Source: CAWEYG01 sp050747885 (GTDB lineage: Bacteria > Acidobacteriota > Thermoanaerobaculia > UBA5066 > DATFVB01). From it: a stretch of 7,777 nt of DNA. The position numbers were made by a program, and so were the translations under genes. The stretch is taken from contig JBOGJO010000075.1 in NCBI GenBank assembly GCA_050747885.1, positions 1 to 7,777 on the forward strand, in the 5' to 3' direction. Numbering within the stretch: position 1 is the stretch's first letter; every line of letters begins with the position of its first letter. Shown piece by piece: positions 1-5,567 of the stretch. The notes beneath the pieces are model-generated. The model was not told where the DNA came from. It saw only the letters and a list, made by a program, of their open reading frames with translations, and searched no databases.

Positions 1-1978
1 GGCCGAGGGAGGGTCCACGATCACCCAGCAGGTCGTCAAGCAGCTGTCCGGCCGGGGACGATCGCTCGGGGGAAAGCTCCGCGAGGCGATCCTCGCGCTG
101 CGTCTCGAGCACCGGCTCTCGAAGACCGAGATTCTCGCCCTGTACCTCAATCTCGCGCCGTACGGTCACCAGTACTCGGGCGCGGAGGCTGCCAGCCGCG
201 CGTATTTCGGATGTCCCGCCGAGAATCTCACGTTGGCGCAGGCCGCGTTCCTGGCCGGGCTTCCCCAGAGGCCGTCGAGTTTCGATCCCTACCGAAACTT
301 CGAAGCGGCGCGGCGCCGACAGATCTGGGTCCTTGCGAGGATGCGTTCCGCGGGAGACCTCTCCGAGGCGGCCTTCCGACGCTCCGTGGCCGAGCGGCTC
401 GCCCTTCGCCGCGAACCGAAGGCCTTCCTCGCTCCGCATTTCGTCGCCCGGGTTCTCGATCGCTGGGCCGGGGCGGGAGTCTCCACGATCACGACCACTC
501 TGGATGCCGGCCTCCAGGCCGAAGTCGCGGGGATCCTCGCGGCCCAGAGAGATTCCCTTCTTGCGCACCAGGCCCGCAACGCGGCGGTCGCGGTGCTCGA
601 CAACGCCCGGGGAGAATGGATCGCCTGGGAAGGCTCCGGCGAGGATTTCGAAGACGAGCACGGAGGGCGAATCGACGGCGTGGAGGCGCCGCGCCAGCCG
701 GGATCGACCCTCAAGCCGTTCACGTACGCGCTCGCCTTCGACGAAGGGTTCACGCCGGCGAGCGTCCTGCCCGACCTTCCCGCTTCTTTTCCCACGGCGC
801 AGACGGGCGTCTCCTACATGCCGCGAAATTACGACGGCCGTTTCCGAGGACCCATGCGCGCCCGCGAGGCTCTCGCGAATTCCGAGAATGTCCCCGCCGT
901 ATGGCTCCTGTCGCAGGCGGGAGTCCCGCGGCTCCTCGCTCTCCTGCGCCGCGCGGGTTTCACCACGCTCGAGAAGAACTCCTCGTACTACGGTTATGCG
1001 CTCACGATGGGGGACGCCGAGGTGAGGCTGGAAGAGCTCGTGGCGGCCTATTCGGCATTTCCGCGAGCCGGGATGTTCCGGCCCCCGACCGATGTCCTGC
1101 GCGCCGCCGATCCGAGCGGACGTGCGATTCCGGGCGAACCGCGGGCGGACCGCCGGCTGATCTCGCGGCGGGCGGCATTCTGGATCACGAGCATCCTGTC
1201 CGACTCGGACGCAAGGGCCGCCGCGTTCGGCCGGGGCGGCGCTCTCGATTTTCCGTTTCCGGCGGCCGTGAAGACCGGAACGTCGCAGGCGTACCGCGAC
1301 AACTGGACCGTCGGCTACACGAAGGACGTCACGGTCGGGGTGTGGGTCGGAAATTTCGACCGTTCTCCGCTCGCCGACTCCTCGGGCGTCACCGGAGCGG
1401 GGCCGATTTTTCACGACGTGTTGCTCGCCGCGCAAAGATGGGCCCATGGAGACACCTCGAGCCCTGCCGATTCTCCGGTGTCGATTCCGACCGGCGACAC
1501 GGTCCCCGTCGAGGTGTGCGCCCTGTCGGGCCTCCCCGCCGGACCGGCGTGCCCCCGATCGATCCGGGAGTGGCTCCCGCGCGGACGGGACGCCCGAACC
1601 TGCGACTGGCACCGCGGCGCGACGATCGCCTGGCCGGCGGCGTTTCTTCCCTGGGCTCGGGAGGCCGGCCTCGTTACCGCGGGTAGACGGGTTCCGGATC
1701 CCGAGCGACTGGCGCGGCGGCCCCTTGCCATTCTCGACCCGCCCGACGGAACCACGTATCTCATTGACCCCACTCTCCGGCGCGAGTACCAGACCCTCAC
1801 CCTGCGCGCCGCGACTCCGATCGGCACGCGAAACGTCGTGTGGAGCATCGACGGCGAGGCGATCGGTTCCGCCCCCTCGGAGGAGTCGCTCTCGTGGATT
1901 CTCCGTGTCGGCGAGCACACCATCGCGGCGCGCGACGCCGACGGCCACCGGGACGCGGCGATAATCTTCGTTCGGTAG
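1..1978 (+). CDS. pbpC: Penicillin-binding protein 1C, 5'-truncated by the window edge
   Basis: Class A PBP: polymerises lipid II into glycan (GT51 domain) and cross-links stem peptides (transpeptidase) on the periplasmic face of the inner membrane. The reading frame is open from position 2, the first full codon, to TAG at 1976-1978, giving 658 visible residues; family members are about 770, so roughly 110 N-terminal residues (membrane anchor and first GT51 motif) lie outside. Visible GT51 motifs are EGGSTITQQ at residues 2-10 and the block ending EILALYLNLAPYG at about residues 43-55. The transpeptidase shows all three hallmarks: STLK with nucleophile Ser235 and Lys238, SEN at 294-296, and KTGTS at 424-428. 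The last ~90 residues, from about 565 (ARRPLAILDPPDGTTY), match the small beta domain peculiar to PBP1C (BiPBP_C) and separate it from PBP1A/1B. No alpha-2-macroglobulin-like gene, the usual enterobacterial neighbour, is visible, but upstream sequence is missing. Family assignment is very secure. Confidence 0.96.
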   Translation, partial: AEGGSTITQQVVKQLSGRGRSLGGKLREAILALRLEHRLSKTEILALYLNLAPYGHQYSGAEAASRAYFGCPAENLTLAQAAFLAGLPQRPSSFDPYRNFEAARRRQIWVLARMRSAGDLSEAAFRRSVAERLALRREPKAFLAPHFVARVLDRWAGAGVSTITTTLDAGLQAEVAGILAAQRDSLLAHQARNAAVAVLDNARGEWIAWEGSGEDFEDEHGGRIDGVEAPRQPGSTLKPFTYALAFDEGFTPASVLPDLPASFPTAQTGVSYMPRNYDGRFRGPMRAREALANSENVPAVWLLSQAGVPRLLALLRRAGFTTLEKNSSYYGYALTMGDAEVRLEELVAAYSAFPRAGMFRPPTDVLRAADPSGRAIPGEPRADRRLISRRAAFWITSILSDSDARAAAFGRGGALDFPFPAAVKTGTSQAYRDNWTVGYTKDVTVGVWVGNFDRSPLADSSGVTGAGPIFHDVLLAAQRWAHGDTSSPADSPVSIPTGDTVPVEVCALSGLPAGPACPRSIREWLPRGRDARTCDWHRGATIAWPAAFLPWAREAGLVTAGRRVPDPERLARRPLAILDPPDGTTYLIDPTLRREYQTLTLRAATPIGTRNVVWSIDGEAIGSAPSEESLSWILRVGEHTIAARDADGHRDAAIIFVR

Positions 1979-1981
1979 GGT

Positions 1982-2302
1982 TCAGAGCAGCGCGTCGATC
2001 TTGGCGGCCAGGATGAAGTCGTTCTCCGAGAGCCCGCCGACCGAGTGGGTCCACAGCGTCAGCTCGACCCGGTTGTAATGCAGGCAGAAGTCGGGGTGAT
2101 GCCCCTCGCGCTCGGCGACCTCCGCCAGGCGGTTCAGAAACGTCATCGCAGAGAGGAAGTCGGCGAACTTCAACTCCCTCCGGATCTTTCCGTCCCCGGC
2201 GTTCCATCCGGGAACCTCGCCCAGGAGCTCGCGGACGCGCCGCTCGTCGAGCGCGGGCGTCCCGCCCTCGCACGGAAAGCACTTCTTGTCACGCAAAGAC
2301 AT
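1982..2302 (-). CDS. phhB: Pterin-4a-carbinolamine dehydratase (PCD/DCoH family)
   Basis: This enzyme dehydrates 4a-hydroxytetrahydropterin during cofactor recycling for aromatic amino acid hydroxylases; it is small and cytosolic. The 106-residue product is the family's usual length. The signature is complete: E64-x3-H68-H69-P70-D71, then YNRVELTLWTH with His86, and GGLSENDFILAAKID with Asp95. The three histidines and the aspartate match the known active-site set. An N-terminal C8-x2-C11-E-G-G segment is visible; many bacterial members carry this extension and its role is unclear to me. The ATG at 2302-2300 has a G-rich stretch (GGGGG) a few bases upstream as a plausible ribosome binding site. 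The gene converges on pbpC with a three-base gap and diverges from the tetR gene. No phenylalanine hydroxylase is in the window, so the pterin pathway served is unknown; a proposed role near molybdenum cofactor metabolism is another option. The symbol is by family, not by operon context. Confidence 0.93.
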   Translation of the reverse strand: MSLRDKKCFPCEGGTPALDERRVRELLGEVPGWNAGDGKIRRELKFADFLSAMTFLNRLAEVAEREGHHPDFCLHYNRVELTLWTHSVGGLSENDFILAAKIDALL

Positions 2303-2373
2303 CGCTGCCCCCGATCGGAAGCTTCATTTTATGCCTCGCGCAAACCGCCGGTTGGTGGATAGAATAGATAACG

Positions 2374-2391
2374 GAACTGACTGGTCAGTTC
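2374..2391. promoter_or_regulatory. Perfect inverted repeat, likely TetR-family operator
   Basis: GAACTGAC-TG-GTCAGTTC has two 8-bp arms that are exact reverse complements around a 2-bp centre. It lies one base upstream of the GGAGG of the tetR gene and just downstream of the -10-like TAGAAT, so a bound dimer would sit over the predicted transcript start. Size, symmetry and place fit the operators of TetR-type efflux repressors, which bind palindromes of about 15-25 bp in their own promoters. The repeat is seen directly; binding by the adjacent regulator is inferred. It is 72 bp from the dehydratase start, so an effect on that gene is possible but less likely. Confidence 0.72.
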
Positions 2392-2392
2392 T

Positions 2393-2397
2393 GGAGG
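2393..2397 (+). promoter_or_regulatory. Shine-Dalgarno site of the tetR gene, fixing a TTG start
   Basis: GGAGG ends four bases before TTG at 2402. The frame is closed by TGA at 2378-2380, and no ATG, GTG or TTG lies in frame between that stop and 2402. TTG is therefore the only sensible start that keeps the full N-terminal arm before the DNA-binding domain. The spacing is a little short, and together with TTG suggests modest translation of the repressor. Confidence 0.7.
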
Positions 2398-2401
2398 ACG
2401 T

Positions 2402-2983
2402 TTGCCGAGAGTCCGGACAGAATCCAAGCAGAGCGAGATCCTGGCTGCCGCTTCGAGGGTCTTCGCCGCAAGGCAGTACCACGAGGTCCTGTGCGACGAG
2501 ATCGCCCAGGAAGCCGGCGTCGGAAAAGGAACGATCTACCGATATTTTCGGACGAAGGAGGACCTCTACTTCGCGACCATTCTTCAGGGTTACGAGGCCA
2601 TCAACCACTCGCTCGCGTCCGCCATCACGGCCGAAACCAGCCCCGAAAAGCGTCTCGAGCGGATCGCCCGGGAGCTGTTCGAGTACTTCTGGGACCGGCG
2701 TTCTTTCTACTCTCTCCTCTATCGCAACGAACAGCGGTTCCTCGCCCAGGAAGGCCGCCTGAAGAAAAATCGCGAGCACCTCGTCAAAATCGTCGAGCAG
2801 ACGATTCGCGAGGGCGTCGAATCGGGACAGTTCCGGCAGGTCGATACGAAGACCGCGGCGGAGATGTTCCTCGGCATGATCCGCGCGATCAACGTGTTCC
2901 GCCGGGAATCCGACCGGCTCGACGACCTCGTCGCGGAACTGATCGGGCTCTGGGCCCGGGGAATCGAAAAGGAGCGTTCGTGA
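2402..2983 (+). CDS. TetR/AcrR-family transcriptional regulator
   Basis: Probable repressor of its own operon, and so of the efflux pump that follows; a cytosolic DNA-binding dimer. The 193-residue product is typical in length. Helix 1 spans about residues 9-24 (KQSEILAAASRVFAAR). The helix-turn-helix covers about 32-50, with the TetR signature DEIAQEAGVGKGTIYRYF followed by RTKEDLY. The ligand-binding half (residues ~60-190) is helical and without a motif that would name the inducer. Translation starts at TTG behind GGAGG. The stop codon TGA (2981-2983) overlaps the GTG start of the outer-membrane factor, so regulator and pump are cotranscribed and probably translationally coupled. A perfect 18-bp palindrome lies directly upstream, which fits autoregulation. 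Family assignment is firm; regulation of the pump is inferred from position, and repressor rather than activator is the usual but untested mode. Confidence 0.95.
   Translation: MPRVRTESKQSEILAAASRVFAARQYHEVLCDEIAQEAGVGKGTIYRYFRTKEDLYFATILQGYEAINHSLASAITAETSPEKRLERIARELFEYFWDRRSFYSLLYRNEQRFLAQEGRLKKNREHLVKIVEQTIREGVESGQFRQVDTKTAAEMFLGMIRAINVFRRESDRLDDLVAELIGLWARGIEKERS
2971..2974 (+). promoter_or_regulatory. Shine-Dalgarno site of the outer-membrane factor, fixing a GTG start
   Basis: GGAG inside the end of the tetR gene is followed after five bases by GTG at 2980-2982. The outer-membrane factor's frame stays open far upstream through the tetR gene, so the start had to be chosen. Only the GTG has a good ribosome site and gives a complete lipoprotein signal (basic N-region MNRHR, hydrophobic core, Cys20). 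The ATG at 3016 would remove the basic region. Confidence 0.75.
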
Positions 2984-4464
2984 ACCGGCACCGAATTCCC
3001 GCCGCCGCAGCGGCCATGGCGTTGCTCGTGCTGGCCTGCGCGTGCGCACACGTCCGGCCGGGCGAGGACGTTCGCGCGGGCGCCGCGCCCTCCCCCGCCG
3101 TCCCGTGGACGCCGCCGGCGCAGGCGTCGCAGGCGCCCGAAACGCCTCCCGCGCCCCCGATCCCGGAAAATTGGACGAAGGGGAACACGATCCTCTCCCT
3201 CCCGGAGATCCTCGATCTCGCTCTTCGGAACAATCCGTCGACGCGCGCGGCGTGGTTTCAGGCGAGGGCGGCTGCCGCCGATCTCGGGAGCAAGCGGTCG
3301 GAGTATTTTCCCGAGATCGATCTGGGCGGCAACCTGACGCGCCAGAAGAGCACGACGAACTTTCCTCCGAGGACGACGTATTTTCTGACCACGTACGGTC
3401 CGACGGCAACGCTGAGTCTGCTGTTGATCGATTTCGGCGGCCGCAGCGGAGACGTCGAGGAAGCGCGGCAGGCCCTGTATTCGGCGAACTGGACCCACGA
3501 CGCCGCGATTCAGAACGTCGTTCTCCTGGTCGAGCAGGCGTATTACGAGTACCTGAATGCGAAGGGGCTTCGCGACGCCGCCGGCGCGAGCCTGAACGAG
3601 GCGCAAACGAGCTACGACTCGGCGCAAGGGCGTCACGACGCCGGCGTCTCCACCATCGCCGACGTCCTCCAGGCCCGGACGGCCCTGTCGCAGGCGAAAC
3701 TTTCCCTCGAGACGGTCGCGGGACAGATCCAGACGATTCGCGGCGCGCTCGCGACCGCGCTCGGCCTTCCCGCCAGCGCCGCGAATCTGCCGGTGGACCT
3801 CGGCGACCTGCCCGAGAACCTCGACTTCGGCGCGGCCGACAACGCCGTGGACGACCTCATCGCGGGCGCGCAACGGGAGCGGCCCGACCTCGCCGCCGCG
3901 CGCGCCGATGCCCTGAAGGCCCAGGCTCACATCCGCACCGTCCGGTCGGAAGGCCTTCCGGCGCTGCACGCTTCCGGAGCGGCGAACCGGACGTACTACT
4001 CGTCTCCCACGTCGGGCCCGTTCTCGACGAACTACTCGGGCGCCCTGCAGATCTCCGTGCCTCTTTTCACGGGATTTCGAAACACGTACGACACTCTCGA
4101 GGCCCGTGAGCAGGCGAAAGCCGCCGGAGCCCGGCTCGAGTCGCTGCGGCAGCAGGTGATCCTCGAGGTCTGGACCAGTTACTTCGACCTGAAAACGGCC
4201 GGCCAACGAGTTCAAACCGCGCGCGACCTCCTCGACAGCGCAAAGCAGTCGCAAGAAGTCGCGCTCGGACGCTACAAGAACGGAGTGGGAAGCATCCTCG
4301 ACCTGCTGACCGCCCAGAGCGCCCTCGCTTCCGCGCGCGCGCAGGAGGTCCAGGCCCGTTCGGACTGGTTCCTCGCCGTCGCACAGCTCGCCCACGACAC
4401 CGGAATCCTCGGTCCCCCCGCGGGACCGCCACCCAGCGCTCCGAAGAAAAAGGAGACCCCATGA
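2980..4464 (+). CDS. Outer-membrane efflux lipoprotein (TolC/OprM/NodT type)
   Basis: Trimeric outer-membrane channel of a tripartite exporter, with a beta-barrel and a long periplasmic alpha-barrel. The 494-residue product starts with a lipoprotein signal: basic MNRHR, an Ala/Leu core, and VLAC with candidate lipidated Cys20; a second Cys follows at 22. A Pro/Ala-rich linker (about residues 35-62) leads to two OEP repeats, roughly 70-275 and 300-480. The internal duplication is visible as LSLLLIDFGGR at 145-155 matching ISVPLFTGFR at 358-367, and as HDAGVSTIADVLQART matching YKNGVGSILDLLTAQS; both are strand-then-helix units of the TolC fold. A short Pro/Lys tail (PPSAPKKKETP) closes the protein. 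Length and lipid anchor fit the OprM/CusC/NodT branch rather than TolC itself. It overlaps the tetR stop by four bases (GTGA) and the adaptor start by four (ATGA). Family is certain; the substrate is unknown. Confidence 0.96.
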   Translation: MNRHRIPAAAAAMALLVLACACAHVRPGEDVRAGAAPSPAVPWTPPAQASQAPETPPAPPIPENWTKGNTILSLPEILDLALRNNPSTRAAWFQARAAAADLGSKRSEYFPEIDLGGNLTRQKSTTNFPPRTTYFLTTYGPTATLSLLLIDFGGRSGDVEEARQALYSANWTHDAAIQNVVLLVEQAYYEYLNAKGLRDAAGASLNEAQTSYDSAQGRHDAGVSTIADVLQARTALSQAKLSLETVAGQIQTIRGALATALGLPASAANLPVDLGDLPENLDFGAADNAVDDLIAGAQRERPDLAAARADALKAQAHIRTVRSEGLPALHASGAANRTYYSSPTSGPFSTNYSGALQISVPLFTGFRNTYDTLEAREQAKAAGARLESLRQQVILEVWTSYFDLKTAGQRVQTARDLLDSAKQSQEVALGRYKNGVGSILDLLTAQSALASARAQEVQARSDWFLAVAQLAHDTGILGPPAGPPPSAPKKKETP

Positions 4465-5567
4465 AACGATTCGCTCCGGCCGCGGCGGCGGTCCTCTTCT
4501 CCGTTTCGTGCTCGCGCCCGCAGCCCCTGCGGACCGCCGAAGCCGTTCCTGTCACCGCGGCCACCGTCGAAAAACGCTCCGTCCCGGTCGAAGTGACCGC
4601 GATCGGCCATGTCGAACCGCTCGCCACGGTGTCGATCCGAGCTCAGGTCGGAGGCACGATCACACGCGTCTGGTTCCGGGAGGGACAGGACGTTCAAAAG
4701 GGCGAGATGCTGCTGACGATCGATCCCCGTCCGTACGATGCGGCGCTGCGCCAGGCGCAGGCGGCCCTTTCCCGGGATGAGGCCCAGGCCAGAAACGCGG
4801 CCGCGGAATCGAAACGTTACGCGGATCTCGTTCAGAAAGACTATGTCACGCGCGAGCAGTTCGACCAGATCGAGGCGAACTTCGACGCCCTCGGAGCCAC
4901 CGTGAAATCCGACGAGGCCGCTGTCGAGAACGCAAAGCTCCAGGTCGCCTACTGCTCGATCACGGCTCCAATCAGCGGACGGACCGGGAGTCTGCTCGTC
5001 AAAGAGGGCAACGTCGTCAAGCCCAACGACGTTCCCCTCCTCGTGATCAACCAGATCCAGCCGATCCTCGCCTCGTTTTCAATCCCGGAATCCCGTCTGG
5101 AACAAATCAAGAGGCGATCCAGCGTCTCGACCCTGTCAGTCACGGCAACCGCGCCGGGAGGAGATTCCCACCGCGGAGAGCTCACCTTCGTCGACAACGC
5201 CGTCGACCCGACGACCGGAACGATCGCCCTCAAGGCGACGTTTCCGAACAGGACCCGCGGCCTGTGGCCGGGTCAGTTCGTGAACCTCGTGCTCGTCTTG
5301 AGCACCGAGGCCGACGCGGTCGTCGTTCCGTCGCCGGCGATCCAGACCGGACAGGCCGGCCCGTTTGTCTACGTCATCAAGCCCGATTCGACCGTGGAGT
5401 CCCGCCCGGTCACGGTGGACCGGGCGCAGGGCGATCTCACAGTCGTCGCGCGGGGCCTTTCGCCCGGCGAGCGCGTCGTCACGGACGGCCAGCTCCGGCT
5501 GACCTCGGGAGTGCGCGTGGAAATCAAAGGCAGCGGGCCCCGTCCGGCTTCCGAGGTGCGCTCGTGA
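4461..5567 (+). CDS. Efflux RND periplasmic adaptor subunit, MdtA-like
   Basis: Membrane fusion protein that bridges the RND pump and the outer-membrane channel in the periplasm. The 368-residue product is normal in length. The N-terminus MKRFAPAAAAVLFSVSC looks like a lipoprotein signal with candidate Cys17, though the -3 residue is Ser instead of the preferred Leu/Val. Domains in order: first lipoyl half (about 51-88, AQVGGTITRVWFREGQDV and LLTIDPRPYDAAL); alpha-helical hairpin (about 92-160, Ala/Gln/Glu-rich); second lipoyl half (about 165-197, SITAPISGRTGSLLVKEGN); beta-barrel (about 200-280, with DNAVDPTTGTIALKATFPN and LWPGQFVN); membrane-proximal domain (about 288-356, VVVPSPAIQTGQAGPFVYV). 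The barrel and post-barrel motifs resemble E. coli MdtA closely. ATG at 4461 has AGGAG at 4451-4455, spacing five. It overlaps the upstream stop (ATGA) and the downstream start (GTGA). MdtA-like is a subfamily judgement from motif recall, not from a computed tree. Confidence 0.95.
   Translation: MKRFAPAAAAVLFSVSCSRPQPLRTAEAVPVTAATVEKRSVPVEVTAIGHVEPLATVSIRAQVGGTITRVWFREGQDVQKGEMLLTIDPRPYDAALRQAQAALSRDEAQARNAAAESKRYADLVQKDYVTREQFDQIEANFDALGATVKSDEAAVENAKLQVAYCSITAPISGRTGSLLVKEGNVVKPNDVPLLVINQIQPILASFSIPESRLEQIKRRSSVSTLSVTATAPGGDSHRGELTFVDNAVDPTTGTIALKATFPNRTRGLWPGQFVNLVLVLSTEADAVVVPSPAIQTGQAGPFVYVIKPDSTVESRPVTVDRAQGDLTVVARGLSPGERVVTDGQLRLTSGVRVEIKGSGPRPASEVRS

Larger units (their letters stand above)
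2303..2401. promoter_or_regulatory. Divergent promoter region between PCD and the efflux operon
   Basis: This is the only intergenic gap of any size and is more AT-rich than its surroundings. Facing right, TAGAAT at 2360-2365 is a good -10 hexamer and would put the transcript start at about 2371-2373, at the edge of the palindrome; I see no convincing -35 at 16-18 bp. Facing left, TAAAAT (ATTTTA on the + strand, 2326-2331) is a -10 candidate about 24 bases from the dehydratase ATG, again without a clear -35. Missing -35 boxes may mean activator-assisted promoters or a different sigma consensus in this lineage. The promoter assignments are inference; only the hexamers are seen. Confidence 0.45.

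Noticed and set aside
233..235. TTG as a possible internal start of pbpC
   Set aside because: The frame upstream, back to position 2, encodes recognisable GT51 sequence including GGSTITQQ, so the true start lies before the window.
211..1686. 491-codon open frame on the + strand within pbpC
   Set aside because: It is in a different frame from the transpeptidase motifs and its product is Arg/Pro/Gly-rich low-complexity sequence; a shadow of pbpC.
2491..2979. Upstream extension of the outer-membrane factor through the tetR gene
   Set aside because: The frame is open by chance; the extension is Arg-rich, overlaps the real tetR gene and would bury the lipoprotein signal inside the protein.
2324..3409. 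361-codon - strand open frame over the intergenic gap and the tetR gene
   Set aside because: It covers the promoter, the palindrome and the whole tetR gene, has no family resemblance and is explained by codon bias of the opposite strand.
2719..4395. 558-codon open frame on the - strand across the tetR and channel genes
   Set aside because: It crosses two well-supported + strand genes, is Arg/Gly-rich without motifs, and has no sign of its own ribosome site; a GC-driven shadow.
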